Source of the DNA: Streptomyces chrestomyceticus JCM 4735
GTDB lineage: Bacteria; Actinomycetota; Actinomycetes; Streptomycetales; Streptomycetaceae
Length of the DNA stretch: 64,000 nucleotides
Assembly: GCF_003865135.1 (NCBI RefSeq)
Contig: NZ_BHZC01000001.1
Location: 6,324,001 to 6,388,000 of the forward strand
Direction: 5' to 3'
Part shown: positions 56,520-64,000 of the stretch, in pieces
How the letters are laid out: each line of letters opens with the position of its first letter
Numbering within the stretch: the first letter of the stretch is position 1
Made by a program: the position numbers and the translations under genes
Notes under the pieces: generated by a model
Databases searched by the model: none
Seen by the model: only the letters and a program-made list of their open reading frames with translations
What the model was told of the DNA's origin: nothing

Positions 56520-57632
56520 TCAGCCCTTGACCCGGATCTCGCCTTCCCTGGCCCGGTCGAACATTTTCTGCCAAAAGGCAGTCGATGCCGCGGAGTCCGC
56601 CAGTTCCTTGGCCCACGCCGCGCTGTTGCTCTCTGCCGACTCGGCGATGTTCTTCCAGGTGAGCGCGGCGGAGTTCTTGGCCTGCTCGGCGATGGCCCGC
56701 CAGTTCTCCGCCTGCTTCTCGGCGGCGGTCTGCTCGGCCAACCACGCCTTGCGGGCGGCGTCGGCGTGCTCGGCCACGGCCCGCCAGGCCTGTTCGGCCT
56801 CTGCTCGGGCCTTCGCCGTGTCGGCGGCGCCCGTGACGGCCTCCTCGGCCGCCACGGCCACCTGGATCAGGCGGCTCAGCTGGTGGTGGCGGCGCGTCTC
56901 CGCGTCCGCGATCCGCGACCGTCGGCCTTCCAGGTCCAGCGCCGCGCCGGACATCCACCCGTAGCCGTAGAACTCCGCGATGTCGTCGTCGGTGGCACCG
57001 GGCCGCAGTGCCCACTGTGCCGCCGTCCGTACGTGCTCACCCGGGTCGCGTTCGCCGCGACCGCGCACGTACTCGCGCTCCGCGGCTGCGACCTCCTGCT
57101 GGTGCTGGGTGTCGGCGTCGCGTTGGGCACGGTCGCGCTTCTGTGCCTCGGCGTATCCCGTGCGGACGAATGCGGCCTGCTGGTCAGGAGTGCCCTTCAG
57201 TGCCTTCTCGGCAGCGGCCCGCACCTCAGGTGAGTAGCTCTTGGGGTGGGTGCGGATGATCCGCTCGATGTACGCCCGGTTCCGGGCCCGAAGGGTACGT
57301 CCCCGGTTGCTGGCGAAGTCGTAACCGCCGTCCGGAGCCAGCCACTTCGCGATCGCCTCCGGGTCCTCACTGCGCAGAGCGTTCCAGGCCGACACGCGGA
57401 CTTCCGCGAACGGATGCGTCAACGCGTAGTGACGCACTTCCCTTCTGGCGTCCTCGGCCGCCTCGGCGATCACGAGCGCGGCCGCGTCGGAGTCCTGGGC
57501 GAAGGCCTGGCTCCGGGCTGCCGGAACGCCCCCCTGAGCCTCGGCCCAGGCCGGCGCCGTTCCCGCGACTGCGCCGCCGCCGGTCAGCACGCTGCACGTC
57601 AACGCCTGGGCGATCCACCACTGACGTCTCAC
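56520..57632 (-). CDS. Secreted ALF-repeat protein
   Basis: 370 residues from GTG 57632 behind GAGGGGACTTGA. Signal peptide ALTCSVLTGGGAVAGTAPAW followed by AEA. Two or three ALF-type repeats: RVSAWNALRSEDPEAIAKWL, RAAAEKALKGTPDQQAAFVR, RTAAQWALRPGATDDDIAEF. The last ~150 residues are helical and Ala-rich (AWRAVAEHADAARKAWLAEQ), like the rod of the toxin gene that follows, but there is no HINT or toxin domain. Possibly an accessory or scaffold partner of the toxin, or a toxin-less paralogue. Confidence 0.8.
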   Translation of the reverse strand: MRRQWWIAQALTCSVLTGGGAVAGTAPAWAEAQGGVPAARSQAFAQDSDAAALVIAEAAEDARREVRHYALTHPFAEVRVSAWNALRSEDPEAIAKWLAPDGGYDFASNRGRTLRARNRAYIERIIRTHPKSYSPEVRAAAEKALKGTPDQQAAFVRTGYAEAQKRDRAQRDADTQHQQEVAAAEREYVRGRGERDPGEHVRTAAQWALRPGATDDDIAEFYGYGWMSGAALDLEGRRSRIADAETRRHHQLSRLIQVAVAAEEAVTGAADTAKARAEAEQAWRAVAEHADAARKAWLAEQTAAEKQAENWRAIAEQAKNSAALTWKNIAESAESNSAAWAKELADSAASTAFWQKMFDRAREGEIRVKG

Positions 57633-57763
57633 TCAAGTCCCCTCGGAGAAGAAAACCAGCAGGCAGCACGGCACGGCTGCGACCGGTTACGCGAAAGAGC
57701 GCACGTGAGGACAGTGCCGCCACCGCCGAACCGGTGCGGCACCGTCTCCTCACGGCGTTGTCC

Positions 57764-57785
57764 GCCGTGCCTCGAACGGCACGGC
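57764..57785 (-). terminator. Hairpin after the lectin gene
   Basis: GCCGTGCC/GGCACGGC (8 bp, loop TCGAAC), 8 bp after the lectin stop at 57794; an alternative 7-bp hairpin (57751-57757 with 57763-57769) overlaps it. A weak terminator is possible. Confidence 0.45.
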
Positions 57786-57793
57786 TCAGTAGG

Positions 57794-58333
57794 TCACTTG
57801 ACCGGCTGGATGCGCCACTGCTGGGCGGCGCCCTGGTTGCACTTCCACTGCCAGATCGCGGCACCCTCGGTGTCCTGGGCGTGACCGATGTCCAGACACT
57901 GGTCACCGATGTGGTTGGGGCGGATCTCGTAGAGCTTGTTGACCGCGTCCAGGAGACCGAACGTCCAGCGCTGCTGCTCACCGCCGTTGCAGGGCCACTG
58001 CCACACCTCGGCACCGGACTGGGTCTGTGACCGGCGCACCTCCAGGCAGCGTCCGCTGACCACGTTGCGCACCTCGAAGGTGGACTCCGCGGCGGGGACG
58101 ACGCGCCACTTCTGGGCGTCGGTGCCATCGCAGGAGAGCTGCTGCACCTTCGTCTGATCCCCTGCCGTGTAGGGGGAGGCGTCCAGACACTTGCCGGTGG
58201 CGGCAAGCTGGAACTGTACGGTTTCCGCGACCGGCGCGGGAGCGACGTTCGCCGCGTGGGCGGTCGTCGCGCCGCCGGTCAGCGCGGCGACCATACCGGC
58301 CGTGACGAGCGCAGCTCGGGTGGTCCGTGCCAT
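57794..58333 (-). CDS. Secreted ricin-B beta-trefoil lectin, copy A
   Basis: 179 residues from ATG 58333. Signal peptide (TRAALVTAGMVAALTGGATT) cut near AHAANV. The remaining ~140 residues are one beta-trefoil with three QxW repeats: CDGTDAQKWRVVP, CNGGEQQRWTFGLLD, CNQGAAQQWRIQPVK, each after a C-L-D/E-x pattern (GKCLDA, GRCLEVRR, DQCLDIG). These domains bind galactose, xylan or other glycans. Exactly the same length as the next gene upstream, so the pair arose by duplication. No enzyme domain is attached. Confidence 0.9.
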   Translation of the reverse strand: MARTTRAALVTAGMVAALTGGATTAHAANVAPAPVAETVQFQLAATGKCLDASPYTAGDQTKVQQLSCDGTDAQKWRVVPAAESTFEVRNVVSGRCLEVRRSQTQSGAEVWQWPCNGGEQQRWTFGLLDAVNKLYEIRPNHIGDQCLDIGHAQDTEGAAIWQWKCNQGAAQQWRIQPVK

Positions 58334-58397
58334 CGTGCGGTTCTCTTTCTTCGTGGTTCTGTCGTCATTCAGGGCAATGCGGTCGGCAGGCGCCACG

Positions 58398-58937
58398 TCA
58401 GGCGGTCACCGGCAGGATCCGCCAGCGCTGGTTGTCGCCCCCGTGACACGTCCACTGCGCCACGTTGGCGCCGTCGGCCAGATTGCTGCGGTTGACCTCC
58501 AGGCAGAGGTTCGGCGCTTGCTCGGGACGCAGCTCGAACAGCTCCTTGGCAACCTCGACCAGGCGGAACCGCCAGCGCTGGTGGTCGCCCTCGCCGCACC
58601 ACCACTGCCAGACGTTGTCGCCCGCCGCCGTACCTGCGCCGCGCACTTCGAGGCACTTGCCGCTGTGCTTTGCCCGTACCTCGAACGTTCCGCCCCCGGC
58701 GGGGACGAGTTCGAAGGTCTGGTTGTCCAGGCCGTCGACGCAGGCCGACTGCACGGCGTTGGCACCGTTGTTGAAGCTGCCGCCCGCGATGGTGAGGCAC
58801 TTGCCGCTGTGCGCGGCCTGGAGCTGTACCGCCGCCGGTGTGGAGGCGGCGGGAGCGGCGTGGGCGGTGGCCGCGCCGCCGACGAGCGCGGTGAGACCGG
58901 CGGCGGTGGCCAGCGCGGCTCGGATGGGCCGAGGCAT
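58398..58937 (-). CDS. Secreted ricin-B beta-trefoil lectin, copy B
   Basis: 179 residues from ATG 58937. Signal peptide AALATAAGLTALVGGAATAH followed by AAPAA. Single trefoil; the second and third repeats have QxW (CGEGDHQRWRFRLV, CHGGDNQRWRILPVTA), while the first has QTFELVP in that place, so its first sugar site may be altered. Cys-Leu positions match copy A. The two lectin genes are 64 bp apart and lie between two ALF-repeat genes on one strand, suggesting a shared extracellular system. Confidence 0.9.
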   Translation of the reverse strand: MPRPIRAALATAAGLTALVGGAATAHAAPAASTPAAVQLQAAHSGKCLTIAGGSFNNGANAVQSACVDGLDNQTFELVPAGGGTFEVRAKHSGKCLEVRGAGTAAGDNVWQWWCGEGDHQRWRFRLVEVAKELFELRPEQAPNLCLEVNRSNLADGANVAQWTCHGGDNQRWRILPVTA

Positions 58938-59002
58938 CGTGATGTCCGTTCTTCTTCTCAAGCTGACGACGTCCGTGACGTCGAATGGTTCAGGTGTGCC
59001 GG

Positions 59003-60592
59003 TCAGCCGGCGAGCGGCGTGGAGATGTTCCAGGTGGTGTCCAGCTCGAAGTCCTTGGCCGTGTCGTAGGCGCGCTTGCCGTTCTTGACGGCCGCGTAAA
59101 GGTCTCCCTTGTACTGCCGCAGCATGTGACCGGCCTTGGCCTTGGACTCGAAGGTCGTGCCGGCTTTGGTGACGTGCACGCACCAGGTGGCGCCGTTGAG
59201 AAAGCCCTCGCTCTTGTCGTTCAGAGCGATCCGCACCCGGGAGTCCTTCAGCGACAGATAGTGGCCGGGCTTGCGTACGGACTCGAAGGAGTAGCAGCCG
59301 GGAGCCTTGACCAGCGCCTTCGTGACGACCCACGTGGCGTCCTCACGGTCGGTCTCTTTGCTCTTGGCGCTGACCGGGGTCAGGAAGCTGTTCCCGCCGT
59401 CAACACTGGACTGGCGGAGGTACCAGCCGCTCAGCTTCGGGTTGCCGGACTGGAGAGACTGCCGCAGGGCCCGGCCCTGGCCCTCCCTGAGGAACGCGGC
59501 AACGTCCCCGGGGCTGCCCTTGAGCGCCTTGTCCGCCGCAGCGACCAGATTGGGGTGCACGCCGGTGTTCGCCGCATCGGCCCGGATCGTGCGGACCTTG
59601 TCGAGGTCCTCCTTCGCCTTCTTCTCTGCCGCGATCTCGGAGTCACGCTTGCGGGCCTGCTTGGCACCGGAGTGGATGTACGTCCGCCAGTCCGCCGGGT
59701 CGGAGCTGCTCAAAGCCTTCAGAGTCGCGTCATAGAGGACCGTGCTCCGGTCCTCAGCCTTTATCGAGTTGAACAGCGTGCGGATGAAGTCGTCGTCGCC
59801 GGAGTTCTTCATCGCCTCGGAAAGCTCAAGGTCGAACAGGGACGCGGCACTCCGGCGGGCGTCCAGCTCCGCGCGCCGCCGGGCCTCGTCGCGGTCCTTC
59901 TCCTCCAGTTCCTTGCGCTCGTTCTCCATGTCACGGTCGTGCGCCTCACGCGCGCCGTCAGCGATGAAAGCACGCCAGACGGCCGGGTCCTTGTCCCCCA
60001 GAGCGCGAGAGGCGGCCTTCTTGACCTCCGGCGAGGCGGCGTCATGCAACATGATCGCGCGGATGAAGTTGTCGTCGCTGAGCGTCAGCAGGTCGGGGTT
60101 GACGGGAATGCCGACCGCGATCAGAGCCTGGGACTTGAGCTTCCGCGCCATACGGTCGGCGGACTTCTGCTCCTGCTCACGCTGCCAGTCCAGCTCGCGC
60201 GCCTCGCCGATGCCGGTGGTGATGAAGCGCACGTGGTCGTCGGCGGAGGCGCTGGCGATGGCCTTCTCCGCGGCCCGGCACACCGCCTCCCACTTGTCGC
60301 CGGCGTCCATGGCCTTGCCCCACAGCATGATGATGAAGTCACGGTCGCTCAGTCCGAGCTGCTCCGCCGTCACCTCGTACTCGATCTTCCGCCCCGCGCC
60401 GACCCGGTCGCTCTCGCTGGTGCGGATGACATCCGCCGCGCTGACCACATCCGAGGGCGCGGCGAAGGCGCCGACCGGAGCCACCATGCCGCTGACGGCC
60501 GCCAGCGCCGTGGCGGTCACGATTGCGTGCGCGACGAGGCGCCGCGCGCGGAGGGAACCCGCACGCGCGGGACCGATGTTGCTCTTGTTCAT
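59003..60592 (-). CDS. Secreted ALF-repeat protein with AbfB trefoil domain
   Basis: 529 residues from ATG 60592. Signal peptide (AHAIVTATALAAVSGMVAPV) cut near GAFAAP. Residues ~70-390 carry four or five ALF repeats with the conserved A-L-x-S/G-D/S-D-P core: KKAASRALGDKDPAVWRAFI, ATLKALSSSDPADWRTYIHS, AADKALKGSPGDVAAFLREG. Residues ~400-529 form a beta-trefoil of the AbfB type, known from arabinofuranosidases for binding arabinose side chains (CYSFESVRKPGHYLSLKDSR). No catalytic domain. First gene of the ALF/lectin/toxin group. Confidence 0.85.
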   Translation of the reverse strand: MNKSNIGPARAGSLRARRLVAHAIVTATALAAVSGMVAPVGAFAAPSDVVSAADVIRTSESDRVGAGRKIEYEVTAEQLGLSDRDFIIMLWGKAMDAGDKWEAVCRAAEKAIASASADDHVRFITTGIGEARELDWQREQEQKSADRMARKLKSQALIAVGIPVNPDLLTLSDDNFIRAIMLHDAASPEVKKAASRALGDKDPAVWRAFIADGAREAHDRDMENERKELEEKDRDEARRRAELDARRSAASLFDLELSEAMKNSGDDDFIRTLFNSIKAEDRSTVLYDATLKALSSSDPADWRTYIHSGAKQARKRDSEIAAEKKAKEDLDKVRTIRADAANTGVHPNLVAAADKALKGSPGDVAAFLREGQGRALRQSLQSGNPKLSGWYLRQSSVDGGNSFLTPVSAKSKETDREDATWVVTKALVKAPGCYSFESVRKPGHYLSLKDSRVRIALNDKSEGFLNGATWCVHVTKAGTTFESKAKAGHMLRQYKGDLYAAVKNGKRAYDTAKDFELDTTWNISTPLAG

Positions 60593-60862
60593 TTTTGTTC
60601 TCAGGAACCCCTCTAGCCCCCCGTACGGGCGACCTGATCGTGTACACGACGAACGCCCGTGAAGTCTCTGATGTGTTCTTAATGAGAGTCAAAGGGGACT
60701 TGCCTAAGTTGTCCGTTTTCGTTAGGAACAGGGAACCTGACACTCGCCGGCGCACCCATTCGGGAGCTCAGCGGGCTGGTCTGGGAGAGGCCGCCAGGCC
60801 AGTGGGGCGGCCATGCCGCGATGGTCATTCGGCTCCGCGGCACTATCCAGGAGCCAAGTGTC
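60593..60862 (-). promoter_or_regulatory. Upstream region of the ALF/lectin/toxin group
   Basis: 270 bp without a gene. On the minus strand an AT-richer part contains TTGACT (complement of AGTCAA at 60687-60692) followed 17 bases later by no clear -10, so the promoter is not fixed. The ribosome site before ATG 60592 is weak. Confidence 0.35.
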
Positions 60863-61240
60863 TTAGTGCTCGAACCAACCGCTGCGTACGGAGGTCCGGA
60901 AAGAGGCCCAAGCGGCGGGGGAGAGGTGGAGTATGGGGCCGGTGGGGTGCTTGGAGCCGCGTATGGCGACTGCGTCGGGGGAGCTGACGGCTACCTCGAC
61001 ACATTCTTCGTGGGCGTTGCTGTAGCTGGACTTGCGGAATGCTTGTGTGGCCATGGGGCACTGCTCCGTGTGGAGTGTGGTAAGGAAGGCCGTCCACGCG
61101 GCGGGGCTGACGTGGAGGGTGGGGCCGTCGGTGCGCTTGGAGTCGCGTATGGCGATGGTGCGGGGGTGGTTGGCGGCTACTTCGACGCACTCGTGGTCGT
61201 GGTCGCTGTAGGTGGACTTGCGGAAAACGAGCTCCGGCAT
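60863..61240 (-). CDS. Tandem DUF397 protein
   Basis: 125 residues from ATG 61240 made of two DUF397 domains, where one is normal: MPELVFRKSTYSDHDHECVE then IAIRDSKRTDGPTLHVSPAA; and, from residue 63, MATQAFRKSSYSNAHEECVE then IRGSKHPTGPILHLSPAAWA. The inner Met looks like an old start codon, so two genes may have fused. DUF397 proteins accompany XRE/DUF5753 regulators (WhiJ/AbaA-like systems), probably as partners. The start is 3 bp after the regulator stop. Confidence 0.9.
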   Translation of the reverse strand: MPELVFRKSTYSDHDHECVEVAANHPRTIAIRDSKRTDGPTLHVSPAAWTAFLTTLHTEQCPMATQAFRKSSYSNAHEECVEVAVSSPDAVAIRGSKHPTGPILHLSPAAWASFRTSVRSGWFEH

Positions 61241-61243
61241 GGT

Positions 61244-62095
61244 TCATAGCTCCTTGCTCAAGTTGCGAATGAAGGTGCGCGACTCATGCTCGCTGAGTGC
61301 CTGCTCGGCGATCCTCTCGAACATGTCATCGTGTGCGGAAGCCTCCGCTCCACCTTCAATCCACGTCTGAGAGCGAGGGATCTCCATGTAGACCACGTCC
61401 ATCGAGCCAGGCTCTGCGAAGGAGATGACGTTGAAGCCGCATCCCATGCCCAGCTGATGGCCGGCTCGGAACGGAAGCACGCGCACGGTGACGTTGGGCA
61501 GGGTCGCCGTGTTCACAAGGTGGTCGAGCTGGCCACGCATCGTCTCAGCTCCGCCCACCAGGTTCCTCAAGGCAGCCTCGTAGATGACGGCGCGAAGCTG
61601 GAGCGGCGGGTTGTCAACCAGACGCTTCTGGCGGGCGAGCCGCGTGGCTACGAACCTGTCGTCGGGGTTGAGGGCTCGAATGTAAGTCTCGGACTGCAAG
61701 AGGCCAGGCACGAAGACAATCTGCCAGGTCTTGATCGTCGTCGCGGCGCTCTCCAGGGTGACGTACTCCTTCATCGCGGGGAAGACCGAAGCGTCGCTCC
61801 ACCACCCCTTCGCCTTCCGCCGTTCCCGGTCCACGCGGGCCAGTTCCAGTAGCCCGCCCACCGTTGCCGGGTCGCTCACCTCGTACAGCTCGCACAGGAT
61901 GCGGATGTCCGGGTCGCGCATCGGGACCCAGCCGCTTTCCATCCTGGCGACCTTGCCGGTCGACGCGCTGATGACCTTGGCCGCTTGGCCTTGTGTGAGG
62001 CCGGCGGCGAGGCGGTGCTTGGTGAGTTCGCCGCCGAGGCGGCGGCCCAGCACGGTCGACATGCGGTTGCCCTGTGATGTCTGGCTGCGTTCCAT
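61244..62095 (-). CDS. XRE/DUF5753 regulator, WhiJ/AbaA-type
   Basis: 283 residues from ATG 62095 behind GAAGGTGAG; ATG 62062 is an alternative. Helix-turn-helix: LGGELTKHRLAAGLTQGQAA and STGKVARMESGWVPMRDPDI. The C-terminal DUF5753 domain includes ESAATTIKTWQIVFVPGLLQ, SETYIRALNP and FNVISFAEPGSMDVVYME. Streptomycetes hold dozens of these regulators; the few studied (WhiJ, AbaA region) affect development and antibiotic production together with DUF397 and ATP-binding partners, both present here. Confidence 0.93.
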   Translation of the reverse strand: MERSQTSQGNRMSTVLGRRLGGELTKHRLAAGLTQGQAAKVISASTGKVARMESGWVPMRDPDIRILCELYEVSDPATVGGLLELARVDRERRKAKGWWSDASVFPAMKEYVTLESAATTIKTWQIVFVPGLLQSETYIRALNPDDRFVATRLARQKRLVDNPPLQLRAVIYEAALRNLVGGAETMRGQLDHLVNTATLPNVTVRVLPFRAGHQLGMGCGFNVISFAEPGSMDVVYMEIPRSQTWIEGGAEASAHDDMFERIAEQALSEHESRTFIRNLSKEL

Positions 62096-62288
62096 GCGCT
62101 CACCTTCGCTCGTGGGGAGCGGCTTGGGTGCGGGATTGCGACCCGGCAACCCTCACGGGTGAAAATTGCACCGCTCGATTGTGGTGGACGTCGTGGCGCC
62201 CCTACCGTCCGTAACGAACGAACTGCTCGCGCGGCCGCATCAGTTGGCGCAAGGGTGCGCGCTGCTCGTAATCCGGAGGTGGCCGTCG

Positions 62289-62756
62289 ATGATCTCTCCG
62301 CATGACCCCACAGGAACCGTCCTCTACGAGGACCTGCTCGACTACTCGCCGTTCCCCAAGAGTGTGCGGCTCGCGCGGTACCGGATGGCCCGGCTGCTGT
62401 GGGAGTGGGGGTACGGGCACCTCGTGGACGACGCCGAGTTGCTGGTGTCCGAGCTGCTGACGAACGCGATCACGCACGGCCGGGTGCCCGGTCGGCTCGT
62501 ACGTGTGCACCTGACGGTGGGGAAGGAGGTGTTGCGGCTGGCGGTCAGTGATGCGCATGGGGAAGCGTGGCCGCATGTGCGGGGGCCGGGGGACGACAGT
62601 CCCGGTGGGCTCGGGCTGGTGCTCGTGCAGGAGGTGGCCGTGCGGTGGGGTGTGCGGGAGCGGCAGGTCGGCAAGACGGTGTGGTGCGAGCTGGACGTCA
62701 GGCGGGAGCGACCATCGGTGACGGGCCGCCGAGGACGATGTTCCAGTGGTAGGTGA
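62289..62756 (+). CDS. ATP-binding protein, anti-sigma/GHKL type
   Basis: 155 residues from ATG 62289 behind GGAGG. HATPase_c domain of the RsbW-like class: PFPKSVRLARYRMARLLWEW, the N box DDAELLVSELLTNAITHGRV, then RLAVSDAHGEAWPHV and GLGLVLVQEVAVRWGV. It lies divergent to the XRE-DUF397 pair and completes the usual trio. Such proteins may bind ATP and switch partners by phosphorylation. The last ~20 codons overlap the convergent dioxygenase gene. Confidence 0.9.
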   Translation: MISPHDPTGTVLYEDLLDYSPFPKSVRLARYRMARLLWEWGYGHLVDDAELLVSELLTNAITHGRVPGRLVRVHLTVGKEVLRLAVSDAHGEAWPHVRGPGDDSPGGLGLVLVQEVAVRWGVRERQVGKTVWCELDVRRERPSVTGRRGRCSSGR

Positions 62757-63375
62757 GGGACGTGGGGCAGCCAGGTAGCAGGGGCGTTGGGGTGTAGGTG
62801 GCGGTCAGGCGGCGGCGGGCCTCCGCGTCCGGGGCCGCGTGGAGTACCGAGTCGTGGGCCAGGAGGGGGTCGCCCTCGAAGTACATCTGGGTGACCAGGC
62901 GTTGGGTGAACGCGCGGCCGAAGAGGGAGAAGTGCAGGTGGGCGGCGCGCCAGGCGTGGTCGGGGGTGCCGAGCGGGTACGGGCCCGGCTTGATCGTCGT
63001 GAAGGTCCAGCGGCCGTCGGCGTCGGTGAGGGTGCGGCCCGCGCCCGTGAAGTGGGGGTCCAGCGGGGCGTCGTGCCGGTCGCCCTGGTGCGCGTAACGG
63101 CCGGCGGCGTTGGCCTGCCAGAGTTCCAGGAGCTGGTGGGGGATCGGGTGGCCCCGGTTGTCCAGGAGGCGACCGGTGACGGTGATGCGTTCGCCTATGG
63201 GGGCGCCCGAGCCCGAGTGGTGGCGGGTGAGGTCGCTGTCCAGGGGTGACACGTCGGCCTGGCCGAATACGGGGCCGTACAGTTCGGCGCTCTCCGGGTC
63301 GGCGGGGAGGAGGAACGGCGGCCGGGAGGGTCGGCGTAGAGGGAAGCCCCGGTACGGGGTGGGTGAGGTCGGCAT
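62698..63375 (-). CDS. pcaH: Protocatechuate 3,4-dioxygenase beta-type protein
   Basis: 225 residues from ATG 63375. Intradiol dioxygenases open protocatechuate between its hydroxyl groups with Fe(III). Conserved beta-chain sequence: ITVTGRLLDNRGHPIPHQLL, ELWQANAAGRYAHQGDRHDA, TTIKPGPYPLGTPDHAWRAA, HLHFSLFGRAFTQRLVTQMY. Iron ligands Tyr (in AGRYAH), Tyr (in GPYPLG) and the two His of AHLHF are present. The alpha-chain gene pcaG, normally just downstream, is absent; the gene end instead overlaps the regulator gene. The N-terminus is slightly shorter than usual. Confidence 0.88.
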   Translation of the reverse strand: MPTSPTPYRGFPLRRPSRPPFLLPADPESAELYGPVFGQADVSPLDSDLTRHHSGSGAPIGERITVTGRLLDNRGHPIPHQLLELWQANAAGRYAHQGDRHDAPLDPHFTGAGRTLTDADGRWTFTTIKPGPYPLGTPDHAWRAAHLHFSLFGRAFTQRLVTQMYFEGDPLLAHDSVLHAAPDAEARRRLTATYTPTPLLPGCPTSLTYHWNIVLGGPSPMVAPA

Positions 63376-63517
63376 GGGGACGTTGTCGCACTTGGCGGGG
63401 GGAGGGGCAAGACCGCGAACCCGCCGGGAGGGGAGGTGTCGGTACTGACCGTATGCCGGCGTCTTGTCGCTGTACTGACCGGGCACGTTGATGGAGAGCA
63501 GGGGGCCTGATCGGCAA

Positions 63518-64000
63518 TCACGATGCGGAGGTTGAGTGCCTGTCAGCCAGGTCCCTGGCGAGCTGACTGATGCGTGCGCGGGCCGTCTCAGGGGCGAGCA
63601 CCTCGATGTGGTCGCCGAACTGAAGAAGCTGACGCACCGACTCGATGTCGGGGTAGCGCACGACGACGACGCACGAGCCATTTTCCGCGTCGGAGACATG
63701 GTGGATGCGGGTGCCGAGGATGCGCCGCGCCAGGTCGAGACCCTTTTCCGGCAGGCGGATGGTCACGCTCACGCGATCTTGCTCCTCAGTGCGTTTCTTC
63801 AGCACGGCCCATCTGGTGTGGAGGGTTTCGCCTGGTTGGAGCACGGCTGGTGCGTCTAGCTGTTCGAAGGCCGACAGTCGTTCCAGAGCGAGCAGCCTGC
63901 TGTCGCCCTGGTCATCGGCGACGAGATACCAGCGGCCTGATTTCGCCACGATCCCGTACGGGTCGACCACCCGTGTCGAGGCCTGGCTCTCGGCGCTGCG
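63518..64000 (-). CDS. WYL-domain transcriptional regulator, 5' end outside the window
   Basis: Runs off the window end on the minus strand with the frame open through base 64000. The visible 160 residues are the WYL ligand domain (DPYGIVAKSGRWYLVADDQG, the WYL triad) and the C-terminal WCX extension (VRYPDIESVRQLLQFGDHIE, then VLAPETARARISQLARDLAD). An N-terminal helix-turn-helix should lie beyond. Such proteins sense nucleic-acid or small-molecule signals. It is 142 bp upstream of pcaH on the same strand and could regulate it. Confidence 0.88.
   Translation of the reverse strand, partial: RSAESQASTRVVDPYGIVAKSGRWYLVADDQGDSRLLALERLSAFEQLDAPAVLQPGETLHTRWAVLKKRTEEQDRVSVTIRLPEKGLDLARRILGTRIHHVSDAENGSCVVVVRYPDIESVRQLLQFGDHIEVLAPETARARISQLARDLADRHSTSAS

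Overview
The window is chromosomal DNA of a high-GC actinomycete, almost certainly a Streptomyces. It carries streptomycete housekeeping blocks (era, leuA, recO, uppS, znuA-znuC-znuB-zur, glyS, dusB, ppdK), GTG/TTG starts, rare TTA codons confined to accessory genes, secreted ALF-repeat proteins and a WhiJ/AbaA-type regulator trio. The conserved genes form a backbone broken by accessory islands at about 1-8.5 kb, 9.5-12.3 kb, 26-32.6 kb, 37-44 kb and 44.6-60.6 kb.

0-8.5 kb: the end of an AraC regulator and a cytidine-deaminase-like gene without zinc ligands precede an oxidative cluster. The cluster holds an acyl-adenylating ligase facing a tightly coupled series: a FOXRED2-like flavoprotein (frameshifted), an FMN 2-hydroxyacid oxidase and an atypical P450, followed by a CPA2 antiporter. 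The flavoprotein and antiporter genes each carry one early TTA codon, which suggests bldA control and a specialised-metabolism role. era follows.

8.5-26 kb: a GH1 beta-glucosidase/MFS sugar unit; a protealysin-type M4 protease with its emfourin inhibitor; leuA behind a Leu-rich leader peptide with competing hairpins; a zinc-ribbon/TerB protein; recO; uppS; a strong bidirectional terminator; the zinc-uptake operon with zur as its last gene and two Zur boxes in front; glyS; and a two-component system.

26-44.6 kb: Uma2 protein, TetR plus aldo/keto reductase with a palindromic operator, two DHA2 MFS exporters around an XRE regulator, dusB, ppdK, a winged-helix regulator, a TauD dioxygenase, a GNAT enzyme, a sugar ABC importer without its own ATPase, and an ABM-domain protein.

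44.6-60.6 kb is the most unusual part. Two secreted FG-GAP proteins and a partner gene have been duplicated, and the second partner is a remnant. A frameshifted pseudogene follows. Then comes a leftward set of secreted proteins: ALF+AbfB, two ricin-B lectins, an ALF protein, and a 1457-residue ALF/coiled-coil/HINT polymorphic toxin, followed by a low-GC candidate immunity gene. It looks like an envelope-binding toxin-delivery locus whose toxin tip and immunity gene I do not recognise.

60.8-64 kb: tandem DUF397, XRE/DUF5753 regulator and ATP-binding protein, a lone protocatechuate dioxygenase beta-type gene, and a WYL regulator cut by the window end. No rRNA, tRNA, CRISPR array or insertion sequence was seen.
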